This document shows, piece by piece, positions 25,272 through 34,427 of a stretch of 52,015 nucleotides of DNA. The notes under the pieces are model-generated. The model made no database searches, had not been told where the DNA came from, and saw nothing but the letters and a program-made list of their open reading frames with translations. The stretch spans positions 1-52,015 of the forward strand of contig NZ_AWQQ01000041.1 in assembly GCF_002607855.1 (NCBI RefSeq). The letters run 5' to 3'. Position 1 is the first letter of the stretch; each line of letters opens with the position of its first letter. The DNA comes from Desulforamulus profundi. GTDB taxonomy: Bacteria > Bacillota_B > Desulfotomaculia > Desulfotomaculales > Desulfotomaculaceae. Position numbers and translations under genes: made by a program.

Positions 25272-25384
25272 GTTCGCTGTTCGCTTTTCGCCTCACGGGC
25301 ATTTCTTTGGGGTCCAGTTGCTAGCCTTAAGGCTAAAAGCCAACAACCAATAGCGAGAAGCGAATAGCGTAGTCCAAAGAAATC
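25272..25384. repeat. Intergenic inverted-repeat element between cbiB and cobS
   Basis: The left arm TTCGCTGTTCGCTTTTCGC pairs with the right arm GCGAGAAGCGAATAGCG about 60 bases later. A second pair, ATTTCTTTGG and CCAAAGAAAT, is arranged so that the order is A-B-A'-B' rather than nested. The palindrome GCCTTAAGGC sits in the middle. A related element lies at 43011-43145. Confidence 0.5.
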
Positions 25385-25407
25385 CTAAGTAAGCGGAGGT
25401 AATCCTT

Positions 25408-26157
25408 TTGTTCAGCAGTTTCCGCCTCGCCGTTAGTTTCCTTACGATCGTCCCTGTATACAAAAAAATGGCAGACAACCAGGAATTAGCCCGATCGGTG
25501 TCGTATTACCCCTTGATAGGTTTGCTGTTGGGTTCCACAGCTGCGGGAGTGTGCTACCTCCTGCGTACTTTAGGTTTAACCCTGGCGGCGGATGTGATTT
25601 CATTAGTGACAATGATCATACTCACCGGGGGGTTGCACCTGGACGGGTTGATGGATACCGCTGACGGCCTCTTGAGCGGACGGGATCGGGGAAAAAAACT
25701 GGAAATAATGAAGGACAGCCGGGTTGGGGCCATGGGTGTCATCGCCTTTGTCGCCATTATGCTTCTTAAAACGGCCTTTCTTTTTGAACTGGACTTGGGC
25801 CTTAAACTTACTGCCCTCATTTTAGTGCCGGCGGCCGGGCGCTGGGCGATGGTTTTTAGCATTACCCGGTATCCTTATGCCAGGGCAGCCGGTGGACTGG
25901 GCGCCGGTCTTAAAGAGGCCGGGCTCCCCCAACTGGTGATGGCCAGTGCAACCCTGGTGGCAGCGGGGGTGTGGCTGGCCGGTTGGCAGGGACTGGTGAT
26001 CCTAGGGGCAGTAGTACCGTTTACGATGGTTTTCACGGGCGTGATTGTTAAGAGTTTAGGTGGCATGACAGGTGACACTTACGGCGCCACCGGGGAGATG
26101 GTAGAAACATGGACGTTATTCATAATCCTCTTGGGTCAGCAAACCGGTCTACTGTAG
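25408..26157 (+). CDS. cobS: Adenosylcobinamide-GDP ribazoletransferase (cobalamin synthase)
   Basis: CobS joins activated cobinamide to alpha-ribazole (phosphate) in the membrane, the last assembly step. The 249 residues begin SFRLAVSFLTIVPV, then SVSYYPLIGLLLG. They contain the catalytic acidic block GGLHLDGLMDTADGLLSGRD (about 73-92), followed by KDSRVGAMGV and GRWAMVFSITRYPYAR. Several membrane helices follow. The TTG start at 25408 has GCGGAGG upstream. Its 3' end overlaps pduX. Confidence 0.95.
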   Translation: MFSSFRLAVSFLTIVPVYKKMADNQELARSVSYYPLIGLLLGSTAAGVCYLLRTLGLTLAADVISLVTMIILTGGLHLDGLMDTADGLLSGRDRGKKLEIMKDSRVGAMGVIAFVAIMLLKTAFLFELDLGLKLTALILVPAAGRWAMVFSITRYPYARAAGGLGAGLKEAGLPQLVMASATLVAAGVWLAGWQGLVILGAVVPFTMVFTGVIVKSLGGMTGDTYGATGEMVETWTLFIILLGQQTGLL

Positions 26158-27014
26158 TGTTCCGCGGAACAGCTGCTGCCCCGGGTACATGTGGCGAGCT
26201 TGTACAGGGAACCCTGCAAGGAGAACCTTTCCTGATAAACTGCCCTGTTGATTTATGGAGTGAAGTATCCGTTGAGCTTAGCCAGCAGGGAGAGGCCCGT
26301 GTAAGCTTGGACAAATCCTGTCGTGCGTTAAGACTGACATTGCAATATTTAGGGTTAGAATATTCTAACGTGTCCATAAACAGAGTCTCTGCCTTACCGG
26401 AGAGCAAAGGAATGGGCAGCAGCACCGCCGACATTGCCGCCACCTGCCTGGCCACTGCCAGGGCCTTGGGCCGGGAACTTGAGCCGGAAGTGATCGCTAA
26501 AATTGCCGCCCAAATTGAGCCCAGTGATGGCCAGATGTACCCCGGGATTATGATTTGCAATCATTTGACCGGCGAACCCAAGAAGTACCTGGGCCAGGCC
26601 CCTCCCCTGAACGTGGTCATTGCTGACCCCGGGGGATCGGTGGACACCGTTCTCTTTAACAGCCGGAAAGACCTGGCCAGCAAGAATTTTCAAAAGGAAC
26701 CGATGGTAAAGCAGGCCATTGAGCTGGTGACCCGTGGCTTATTAACGGAGGACTGGGAGATGATGGGACGGGGCGCCACCATCAGTGCCCAGGCCAACCA
26801 GGTAGTGCTGCCAAAACCGCATTTGGCACTGTGGAGACAGTGGGCTTCAGAGATGCGGGCCCTTGGGGTGCTGGTGGCCCACAGCGGTACAGTCATGGGG
26901 ATGATTTTGACCCCCGGCAAGGTGGACCCCCGGGAGGCAGCGGAGTTTGTCCGGCGCAGGAAGCCTGAATGGACGGTCTGGCATACATCCATGATCAGCG
27001 GCGGCCTCCGTTAA
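26109..27014 (+). CDS. pduX: L-threonine kinase (GHMP family) for the aminopropanol arm
   Basis: PduX phosphorylates L-threonine, giving the substrate of CobD. The 301-residue protein shows AAAPGTCGELVQGTLQG near the start and the GHMP ATP loop ESKGMGSSTADIAAT at about 97-111, where Gly-rich residues bind phosphate. A C-terminal GHMP segment AHSGTVMGMI is also visible. ATG 26109 has GGGGAG upstream but overlaps cobS by 49 bases. GTG 26157, overlapping the cobS TAG, is an alternative that keeps all motifs. Placement between cobS and cobD supports the role. Confidence 0.88.
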   Translation: MDVIHNPLGSANRSTVVFRGTAAAPGTCGELVQGTLQGEPFLINCPVDLWSEVSVELSQQGEARVSLDKSCRALRLTLQYLGLEYSNVSINRVSALPESKGMGSSTADIAATCLATARALGRELEPEVIAKIAAQIEPSDGQMYPGIMICNHLTGEPKKYLGQAPPLNVVIADPGGSVDTVLFNSRKDLASKNFQKEPMVKQAIELVTRGLLTEDWEMMGRGATISAQANQVVLPKPHLALWRQWASEMRALGVLVAHSGTVMGMILTPGKVDPREAAEFVRRRKPEWTVWHTSMISGGLR

Positions 27015-27017
27015 GAG

Positions 27018-28103
27018 GTGACAGGAATGCAGCGGCACGGTGGCAATATTTGGTTGGCAGAGCAAACCTATGGTATTCATAAAGAAAATATTCTTGATTT
27101 CAGCGCCAACATTAACCCCCTGGGGCCTTCCCCCAGGGCCTTAGAAGCAGTGCAGAAGTCGCTGGCTAACATAAAACATTATCCGGAACCCCAGGCCGAA
27201 TCTCTCCGCCGGGAGATAGCAAGGTTAACAAGTTTGCCGGAGGAAATGATCATTCTTGGCAACGGTGCTGCGGAGCTGATTTATGCCCTGGGAAAGGTGA
27301 TTAAACCACGGCGGGTATTGGTGCCGGTCCCCACCTTTAGTGAGTACGCCGGAGGTTTTGCGGACGCTGAACTGGTTCAGGTAGTTCTCCATAGGGAAAA
27401 TAACTTTACAATCGAACCCAAGGCGTTGGCTGGCTTGCTGCAGCCCGGCGATTTAATGATTCTTTGTAACCCTAACAACCCCACCGGGCAGTTGGTTGAA
27501 CGGTGCAAACTACATTCGTTGCTCAAACGGGCCCGGGAAGTGGGGGCCTGGTTCATGGTGGATGAGGCCTTTATGGGTTTTGTGCGCCCTGAACAATCCC
27601 TTTTGCCGGACCTCCCGGCAAACCCGTCTCTGCTGGTTCTCCGGTCACTGACGAAATTCTTTGCCATGCCCGGACTTCGCCTGGGTTATTTGGCCGCTGC
27701 ACCGGAAATTATCAGCGGTTTGCTGGCGGCTTTGCCTCCTTGGCGTGTGAATCTGCCGGCCCAGGTGGCAGGGATAGCCTCTCTGCAGGACAGGGAATAT
27801 ATCGAAAAAACATTTGAACTAATGAATTCTCAAAGATCTTTTCTTACCGCCGGCCTGGCGGCCATCCCCGGTCTGAAGCCCTTTCCTCCCGCGGCCAATT
27901 TTATTTTGGTTGGCTGCAGTGAAAGTGGTTATACCGCCGCGCAAATTCAAAACTTCCTTGGCCCCAGGGGAATTCTTATCAGGCAATGTGATAACTTTAC
28001 AGGCTTGGACGGCAACTACTTCCGAACAGCGGTCCGCTGCCAGGAAGAAAACAGCATGTTACTGCATCATTTGTGGCAAATTATCATAAAAAAGAAAGAA
28101 TGA
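27018..28103 (+). CDS. cobD: Threonine-phosphate decarboxylase
   Basis: CobD is a PLP enzyme that decarboxylates L-threonine O-3-phosphate to (R)-1-amino-2-propanol phosphate, the arm used by CbiB. The 361 residues resemble histidinol-phosphate aminotransferase. Motifs are DFSANINPLGPSP (about 27-39), LGNGAAELIYAL, LCNPNNPTG (about 149-157), VDEAFMGF and the PLP-lysine region LRSLTKFFAMPGLRLGY (about 209-225). It is the last gene of the operon and is followed by a terminator. Confidence 0.94.
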   Translation: MTGMQRHGGNIWLAEQTYGIHKENILDFSANINPLGPSPRALEAVQKSLANIKHYPEPQAESLRREIARLTSLPEEMIILGNGAAELIYALGKVIKPRRVLVPVPTFSEYAGGFADAELVQVVLHRENNFTIEPKALAGLLQPGDLMILCNPNNPTGQLVERCKLHSLLKRAREVGAWFMVDEAFMGFVRPEQSLLPDLPANPSLLVLRSLTKFFAMPGLRLGYLAAAPEIISGLLAALPPWRVNLPAQVAGIASLQDREYIEKTFELMNSQRSFLTAGLAAIPGLKPFPPAANFILVGCSESGYTAAQIQNFLGPRGILIRQCDNFTGLDGNYFRTAVRCQEENSMLLHHLWQIIIKKKE

Positions 28104-28105
28104 GC

Positions 28106-28150
28106 GGAGGAAATCTGGCGGATCATGATAGATTTTCCTCTTTTTGTTTT
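28106..28150 (+). terminator. Terminator of the cbi-cobD operon
   Basis: GAGGAAATCT pairs with AGATTTTCCTC, followed by TTTTTGTTTTT, a few bases after the cobD stop codon. Confidence 0.8.
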
Positions 28151-28204
28151 TATTCTTTTATACGATACAATTTAGATTTATGGATTCTTTCTTTACAGTA
28201 TTGA

Positions 28205-28375
28205 AAAGCGGAGTTTACGCTGTCCGGGACGGAACAACCTGTCCACATCACGGTGAGCATTGGCATTGCGGAATTAACGGCAGGGGAAACCCCCAGCCAG
28301 TTGCTTCAGAAGGCAGATGAGGGGTTGTACCTGGCTAAAAGACGAGGACGCAACCGTTACGACTGTTGCGGCTAA
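28205..28375 (+). pseudogene. C-terminal remnant of a GGDEF (diguanylate cyclase) domain
   Basis: An open stretch of 56 codons after a stop reads HITVSIGIAELTAGETPSQ, then LLQKADEGLYLAKRRGRNRYD and a stop. This is the typical end of a GGDEF domain: the VSIGIA strand, the AD-x-x-LY-x-AK helix and the GRNR tail. The catalytic GGDEF loop, any sensor domain and a start codon are missing upstream, where the cobD terminator and AT-rich DNA lie instead. A remnant of a deleted gene is the simplest reading. One-base errors cannot explain it, because no upstream homology is seen in any frame. Confidence 0.7.
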
Positions 28376-28400
28376 GAGAAAAGTTGGACGCTGCATTTTA

Positions 28401-28436
28401 CCCCTGGAATGAAAATAATCCGGGGATTTTTTATTT
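28401..28436 (+). terminator. Terminator-like hairpin after the GGDEF remnant
   Basis: CCCCTGGA and TCCGGGG pair imperfectly around an A-rich loop, followed by ATTTTTTATTTT. It is probably the old terminator of the lost cyclase gene. Confidence 0.5.
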
Positions 28437-28471
28437 TATATATTTCATTCGGGTATCCTAGACTTAGGACA

Positions 28472-28500
28472 TTGGCGAAAACCCTCTGTTATGGTAAAGT
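28472..28500 (+). promoter_or_regulatory. Candidate promoter of the helicase gene
   Basis: TTGGCG (28472-28477), a 17-base spacer and TAAAGT (28495-28500) lie about 50 bases before the TTG start of the helicase gene. The -10 match is weak. Confidence 0.35.
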
Positions 28501-28548
28501 TTAGGTGCAGTAAAGTTTTGAATGAGATCATATTGGGGAGTGTCGAAC

Positions 28549-31500
28549 TTGGCAGTTAAAGACAAGGAGCAGCTTAAAGCTTTCATCCTCAAAGAATTGC
28601 CGGAGGACAGGCCGGTAAAGCTGGTGGATTTGGTGCTTAAGCTAAAGATGAAGCCCGAAATTCTTCTGCCTGCGCTGCAGTCTATGGCAGCAAACCGTTA
28701 TCTGAAAGTTGCCAGACTGAAAGAACATGAAGGAGGTACCGAGACTGTTTGGCTGGCCCGTAACGAAGTGCCAGAACCGGAACTGGCCGGAGCAGGTAAG
28801 GGGGTCTGGAGTTACAGCCCCCAGGTGGTTGCGGTGAGGCAGCGGCAGCTGGCAGTCCTGTTGGGAGATGATGCAAGGGGCAGGGTTTTAAGTTTGTTAG
28901 CGGACGGGACACCGAGAAACGTGACTCAAATAAAACTTGAGCTGGGCAATGAGGAATTGCCGCCCCTAAGGAATATGGACCAACTGATCGAATTACCGGA
29001 CGGACGTTTTACCCTGCGCACCACTGCGGACGGGCAGGCAGAAATAGAACGGCGGCACAGGGAACAACAGCTGTTCAAAGAAAAACATGCCTTTCAGGAA
29101 CAAAAACTGCGCGAGATTTTTGCCGGGGGCAGGCCCGTCAGCAGGGAGGAACTGGAGCAGACCTTGGGAGGCCCCCTTCTTCCCAAGGTGAAATTTCCGG
29201 TGGTACGGCTCATCAGCGGCCACTACGCACCGGCGGACAGCCCGGCAGCCTGGGAGGATACCGCTCATTACTTGAACAGGAGCGGTCCTTTACCCCTGGA
29301 TGATTTCGTAAGGAAATTTAGAATACACGGCAGCCTGGTGGGTGCCCTGCGGGCCGGGAAAGAAAACCATCCCTTTATCATCTTACCCGATGGCAAAATA
29401 ACCACTTCGGCCACCCCCGAGGGGCAAGCCGAGCTGGCCCGGCGGCAAGCAGGCCGGGGGTTGAAAGAAAAACTGGAGGAAGTTTACCGCAAGCAACCTT
29501 TTTTCAACCTGGGACCCATCCTTGAAACACCGGAGCAAAGGGAAATTGCCACCAGGATGATTCAATCAGATGGTTCTTACCGGATCAATATTAACGGGGT
29601 AGGTCTCTGGACTTCTCCCTATCCCCATTCACCCAAATTCATTGTTCAAGAGCTGAAAAGGCTGACCGGTATTCACCTGGAAGCCCAGGCTGGACAGGAT
29701 GTCCTGCCCTTAACATGGATCGCTGCCCGTTCCATGACCGTGCAGGAGGCGGCGGATAAATTAAAACTGGCCACCGAAGATATTTTAAACCTGTGTGAAT
29801 TGGAGGAGTTAGCTTCTTTCCGCATGGCGGGCAGCACCAGAGTGTGGCGGGATGAAGTGAATGCTATTAAATTGCGTCCTGATTTACACAAAATTATCAA
29901 GCGTGCCACCAAATTAACCACCCTGGAAGCAGCGGACCTGCTGGATACCACCCCGGACAGAATTCGCAGGCTGGTGCGGGAGGGTTACATCAATGCCGCC
30001 GGGGAAATCGAGAAGGAAGACGGCAGGATGGGCATCCTGGTGCGGCGGGGAGATATCCAGGCCATCAAAGAAAGGTTTCCGGGCATCGAGCATGAATGGT
30101 CCCTGGCCGCCAAGCAGCAAAGGCGGGAGACTGCCCGGGAAGGTACTGCCAGGCGGGAGAAACCGCCGGCGGGCAAAAAACGGCCCCGCCGGGCCGTGGC
30201 GCCACCCCCTCCGGCCCCCGGGCCGTTGGAACTGGACCGTTTCCAACAAGAAGCTGTTAGGGCTGCCCTGGCCGGGCGTAATGTCCTGGTGGCCGCCCCT
30301 ACGGGAACCGGCAAAACCGTGATTGCCGAACGGTTTATCGAAGCGGTGATTGAAAGGGGCAAGGCAGCGGTTTATACCTCCCCCCTGAAGGCCCTCAGCA
30401 ATCAGAAGTTTGTGGATTTTCGAGCTGTGTTTGGCGACGAGACGGTGGGTCTAGTGACAGGGGACATCTCCATCAATCCCTATGCGCCTTTGTTAATCAT
30501 GACCACGGAAATCTTCCGCAACCGGTGTTTTTCTGAGCCGGAAGGCTGGATGACGTGGCCTGTGTGGTCTTTGACGAAATCCACTACCTGGATGATCCGG
30601 AACGGGGGACGGCCTGGGAGGAAAGCATCATCTTTGCGCCACACCATGTGAAGTTCCTGGGACTTTCCGCCACTGTACCCAACATACAGGAGATTGCAGA
30701 CTGGATGGGTGAAGTGCGGGGCGAGCCTGTGGAGGTGGTGGTGGAAACCAACCGGGCAGTTCCGCTGGCCATCAATTGGCTGAGCTCGGACGGGGTCATT
30801 TTGGACGAAGAGGAAGCCCGTGAATATATCGAAGAGGCTGTAAAAAAACGTACTGAGGAACGAAGAGCCGAACGCCAGGCTGCCAGGGAAGAGGAGTTTG
30901 AGCAAAGAAGCAGGAGGTGGAATAGACGTGGAGCGCGTCGAAGCAGAAAATCCCTCGATCGCCATTGAGGCTGTGCAAGATCACCTGCCCGCCCTTTACT
31001 TTGTCTTTGGGCGGGCCCGTACCGAGGAACTGGCGGCTGAGCTGGGCCGGGAATGGGACTTTTTATTTCCGGATGAAAAGGATCAGGTTCTTAAGGCCAT
31101 CATGGAGACGGAAAAGGAACACCCGGAGATCTTTCAGCGGGGCCACCGCCGGGTATTGCGAAAACTGCTGCAGCAGGGCATCGGCTATCACCATGCCGGA
31201 CTTTCTCCTGTTTTGAAAAACCTGGTGGAACGTCTTTATGAAAACCGCCTGCTCTGGGCGCTGTTCTGCACGGAAACCTTTGCCGCCGGCGTGAATTTTC
31301 CGGCGGCCACCACATTGTTCCATTCCTGCCGCAAGTGGGACGGCAAGGAATTTAGAACCCTCATGAACAGGGAATTTTTCCAAATGGCAGGCCGGGCCGG
31401 TCGCCGGGGTTTTGACCGGGTGGGGCACGTTTATATCCGCATTGACGATAAGTTTCCTGAACAAACCGGGTTCTTTGACGAGTCAGAGGTGGAATCAGTC

Positions 31501-32483
31501 TATGGCCGGTTGACCATTTCCCCCAATACCGTGCTGAGCCTGCTAAAATGGAAAACCGATGAGGAAATCGACCGGTTCTTAACGCAAAACTTCTCCGCCT
31601 ACCAGGAAAGGCGGGCCGAGCGGGAAATCAACCGACTGCTGGAGGAGTTAAACCGACAGTATGAAGAGGCCAAAGGCATCTTTTGTGAACTGAGGGGCGA
31701 AGTATCCTGCCCCCTGCAGCGGCGCAAACTCATCCGGGAACAAAAACGCCTGCGTTCCTCCAAGTATAAAAACCGGCCCGGTTCCAGGGAAAGAATTGAG
31801 GAGATTAAACAGATCTTAGCCAACCAGCAGAGTCCCCGCTGCCTGCACGAGGTGTGCGCGGATGCCAGGGACCGGCTGGAGGCCCTGGGATACCAGCGGG
31901 CCGGGCTGGTAGGGCAGATCAATGCCATTAAACAGCAGTCCCAGAAATACATCCATGAATATCACTTTGTAAAAAGTATTCTGGAAAACCTGGGCTACAT
32001 TAAGGGACGGGAATTCTTCGCCCGGGGAAACTTTGCGCTGGAACTGCACGTGCAGGAAATTTTCGTTACGGAACTGGCCTTTGCGGGATGCTGGAGGATT
32101 TGCCCCCGGAGGAAGTGGCCGGTATCCTGGCCGGGGTGGATTACATCCCCGGACGCCGGGAATTTGTCCCGGCCCCGCCCTATGATCCCACCCCCGTGCA
32201 TGAATTGAAGGAGAGTCTGCTGGAGGCCGGGGTGCCGCCGCAGTTTGTGGTGTGGTCCGGCACCCCGGGCTTTGTGGCCCATGCCTGGTACACCGGCCAG
32301 GGAATTGATTACCTGCTGGAAAATACCAGCCTGCAGGAGGGCGACATCGTTTCAATCATCCGGAGACTTATTGATTTACTCCGCCAGATTGATGATGCCA
32401 GCCACAACAACCCGCCCCTGCGGGAGCGGGTACGGGAAATTCGCCGGGTCATTGACCGGGATGAAGTGGCTGTAGTGTTTTAA
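28549..32483 (+). CDS. Large Ski2-like DEAD/DEAH-box helicase with N-terminal HTH repeats (frame broken at about four sites)
   Basis: The reconstructed protein is about 1,310 residues. Residues 1-560 contain winged-helix-like segments and two excisionase-type helix-turn-helix units (MTVQEAADKLKLATEDILNL and LTTLEAADLLDTTPDRIRRL), then a basic PPPPAP linker. The helicase core has Walker A AAPTGTGKT, PLKALSNQKF, the DEIH box VVFDEIHYLDD, motif III SATVPN, and motif VI QMAGRAGRRGFDRVGHVYI. A Ski2/Mtr4-like C-terminal helical part ends with LPPEEVAGILAGVDYIPGR. Frame changes at about 30550, 30905, 30928 and 32090 are all repaired by single added bases. The TTG start has GGGGAG 8 bases upstream. 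It should unwind or remodel RNA (or DNA) with ATP; the substrate is unknown. Confidence 0.82.
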
Positions 32484-32518
32484 ATAATTCAGGGCAGGCC
32501 TCGGCCTGACCTGAATTA
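32484..32518. terminator. Bidirectional terminator between helicase and SIMPL fragment
   Basis: AATAATTCAGGGCAGGCC and GGCCTGACCTGAATTATT form a long near-perfect stem. It lies exactly between the convergent stop codons of the two genes. Confidence 0.75.
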
Positions 32519-32848
32519 TTTTACGCTGAACTCTACATTGACTACGGCGGTGATTTCCTTTTCGATGGAGGAGGTATCATTGATGCCGTAGTCCGAGATT
32601 TCGTTGGAGTTGACTGCGGTAATCTGGAAAACACCCATTTTGGCAGACCGCTGAGAACCGATGCGGCTTCCGGTACTGGAGGCCATTTTTTCTGCCCGCA
32701 GCTTGGCGTCCTTGGTGGCCTCGGCCAGCATATTTACTTTTAAGTCGTTGAGTTTGGTATAAAAATATTGCGGCGGCTGAGATTCAAAGACAACGCCCTG
32801 CTCAATCAACTCGGGCTGCTGAAATAACAACATATTTCCCCTTGCCAT
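32516..32848 (-). pseudogene. 5'-truncated SIMPL (DUF541) protein
   Basis: The 110 codons encode the C-terminal half of a SIMPL/COG2859-type envelope protein: ELIEQGVVFES, YFYTKLNDLKVNMLAEATKDA, then SRIGSQRSAKMGVFQIT and a terminal beta strand. Full members have a signal anchor and about 120 more residues before this. Here the upstream DNA offers only a short ORF in another frame behind a good GGAGGGG site (ATG at 32858), reading MDQNGKGKYVVISAARVD before a stop. The frame relation does not fit one missing base, so a real deletion is likely. Function, if any remains, is unknown. Confidence 0.6.
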
Positions 32849-33141
32849 TTTGATCCATAGATACCCCTCCAAATATTATTCTCCAGTACATTGGAATACT
32901 CTGGTACCTAATAGACGCATTGTTGCAGAAAATGTAACGGAATTCTGAGAAGAATTTAAAAAAACTCCCATCTGTCAGTTATTTGACGTATAAGACAGTA
33001 TTCTTTTTTGTCAGACAAGGTATTCGGGGCTAACACCTAATAAGACCGCATATGATTGGTTGTCATAGCGACCTAACAGACGTTACTATATTGCTAGTCC
33101 ACTGCACTAGTGGGAATAAAAAAGCGAAAGGAGAACTTCCA

Positions 33142-33852
33142 ATGAAAACAGCATTAAAATTGTTTTCAGGCCTGGTTCTAGGCGCCTTTGCTTTTGTGCT
33201 GGCCCTTGCTGCACCGGGTACAGGGTCCGCCGAAGCCTATGTGAGCTACGACAACACCAAGAGTAACTACACCAATTATAGTAACAAATACTATAATTTA
33301 AACAGTTACAAATCCACCAACACCACATATCAAAAATACAACTACGGTTACAACAAGACCAACACCACAAATTACAGAGCCTATGGCTATAACCATCAGA
33401 AGCCTTCTTACAGCAAACCCAGCCAGCCCGCTTACAATCCCGGCAGAACCAGTCAACCTTCCGGCGGTGTAAGCTCGGCGGACGAGCAGGCTATGCTGAA
33501 CCTCATCAACAAAGAACGTGCTGCCAAAGGTTTAAAACCCCTGAGTATGGACAGCAAATTGACCCAAATTGCCCGCGCCAAGGCGAAGGACATGATTGAT
33601 AACAACTACTTTTCACATCAATCTCCCACCTACGGTTCACCCTTCGATATGATGAAAAATAACGGCATCACCTACCGCTATGCAGGGGAAAACCTGGCGG
33701 GCGCTCCGGATGTCAATACCGCCCATACCAACCTGATGAATTCCTCGGGTCACCGGGCCAACATCTTAAGTGATAAATACACCAAGGTGGGCATCGGCGT
33801 AGTAAGCGGCGGTCCCTATGGAAAGATGTACGTGCAAGAATTTAATGGCTAG
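33142..33852 (+). CDS. Secreted CAP (SCP/PR-1-like) domain protein with Asn/Tyr-rich linker
   Basis: The 236-residue protein has a signal peptide at residues 1-32 (cleavage after GSAEA). A striking low-complexity linker at about 33-110 is rich in Asn, Tyr, Thr, Ser and Lys. The CAP domain at about 115-236 has EQAMLNLINKERAAKGLKPL, the first conserved His in YFSHQSPTYG, GENLAG and the second in NSSGHRANILSDKYTKVGIG, as in the YkwD family. CAP proteins occur in spore coats and cell envelopes and their activity is mostly unknown. I chose ATG 33142 because it follows AAAGGAG and begins a perfect signal peptide. It is monocistronic with a terminator. Confidence 0.88.
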   Translation: MKTALKLFSGLVLGAFAFVLALAAPGTGSAEAYVSYDNTKSNYTNYSNKYYNLNSYKSTNTTYQKYNYGYNKTNTTNYRAYGYNHQKPSYSKPSQPAYNPGRTSQPSGGVSSADEQAMLNLINKERAAKGLKPLSMDSKLTQIARAKAKDMIDNNYFSHQSPTYGSPFDMMKNNGITYRYAGENLAGAPDVNTAHTNLMNSSGHRANILSDKYTKVGIGVVSGGPYGKMYVQEFNG

Positions 33853-33859
33853 TTAACAG

Positions 33860-33895
33860 TTAAAGAGACACCTGCGGGGTGTCTCTTTTAACTAT
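33860..33895 (+). terminator. Terminator of the CAP gene
   Basis: AAAGAGACACC and GGTGTCTCTTT make a perfect 11-bp stem with a TTTT end, right after the CAP stop codon. Confidence 0.9.
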
Positions 33896-33943
33896 GTTTT
33901 GCCTGTTGTTTTGTTGATTCAAACCGTCTGCGCGTATATAGTA

Positions 33944-34285
33944 CTAATGCAGATTCCTTTCTTTATTGACAAGCTTTAATAGATAAGCCGCTGCCAGGGT
34001 TTTGGCATTAATAACGTCGGGACTTTGTTTCTCAATGAGCTCCATTTGGTCCTGCAGGGTACAACCATCCCTGACGCAGGTAAACAATTCGTCACTGATG
34101 ATCTGCATACTTTCCTGTTTCTCCGCAAAACTGATGGCGGAGGAGAGCACATCCCGCAATACATTCTTTTGCACTTCTTTGTCCAGTTCCAACGGCAGGT
34201 TTACTTTTAACCCCCTGCAAATATCAATCAGCGCCACTAAAATATATTGCTCCGGTGAAGGAGTGGGTTTGATTTCGTGGCTCAA
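33944..34285 (-). CDS. Hypothetical cytosolic helical protein
   Basis: The 113-residue protein begins at TTG 34285 with GGAGGTG at good spacing. It has no signal peptide or membrane helix and is predicted mostly helical and acidic. Two Cys residues occur near residue 70-75 (FTCVRDGCTLQDQMELIEKQ) and one more near residue 23. I do not recognise a family. It lies convergent to the CAP gene and next to the SLH protein gene, with no visible operon partner. Coding is supported by its ribosome site and by the lack of a better frame on either strand. Confidence 0.65.
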   Translation of the reverse strand: MSHEIKPTPSPEQYILVALIDICRGLKVNLPLELDKEVQKNVLRDVLSSAISFAEKQESMQIISDELFTCVRDGCTLQDQMELIEKQSPDVINAKTLAAAYLLKLVNKERNLH

Positions 34286-34378
34286 AAAATCACCTCCGAT
34301 ACATTTGCATTCAGTCTACCATATTTTACCTGGGTAGTCCATAAAACCGGTATGGTAAACAATTTTATTTAAATAGCA

Positions 34379-34413
34379 AGAGTGCCGGTATCTTACAATA
34401 ACCGGCACTCTTT
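34379..34413 (-). terminator. Terminator of the SLH/LolA-like gene
   Basis: AAGAGTGCCGG and CCGGCACTCTT form a perfect stem just beyond the stop codon of the leftward SLH protein gene. The downstream T tract is weak. Confidence 0.65.
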
Positions 34414-34427
34414 ATCCTACCTGTACA

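Noticed and set aside
33040..33141. Possible cyclic-di-GMP or cyclic-di-AMP riboswitch upstream of the CAP gene
   Set aside because: No conserved core of either class could be found; only a small hairpin CCACTGCACTAGTGG is seen.
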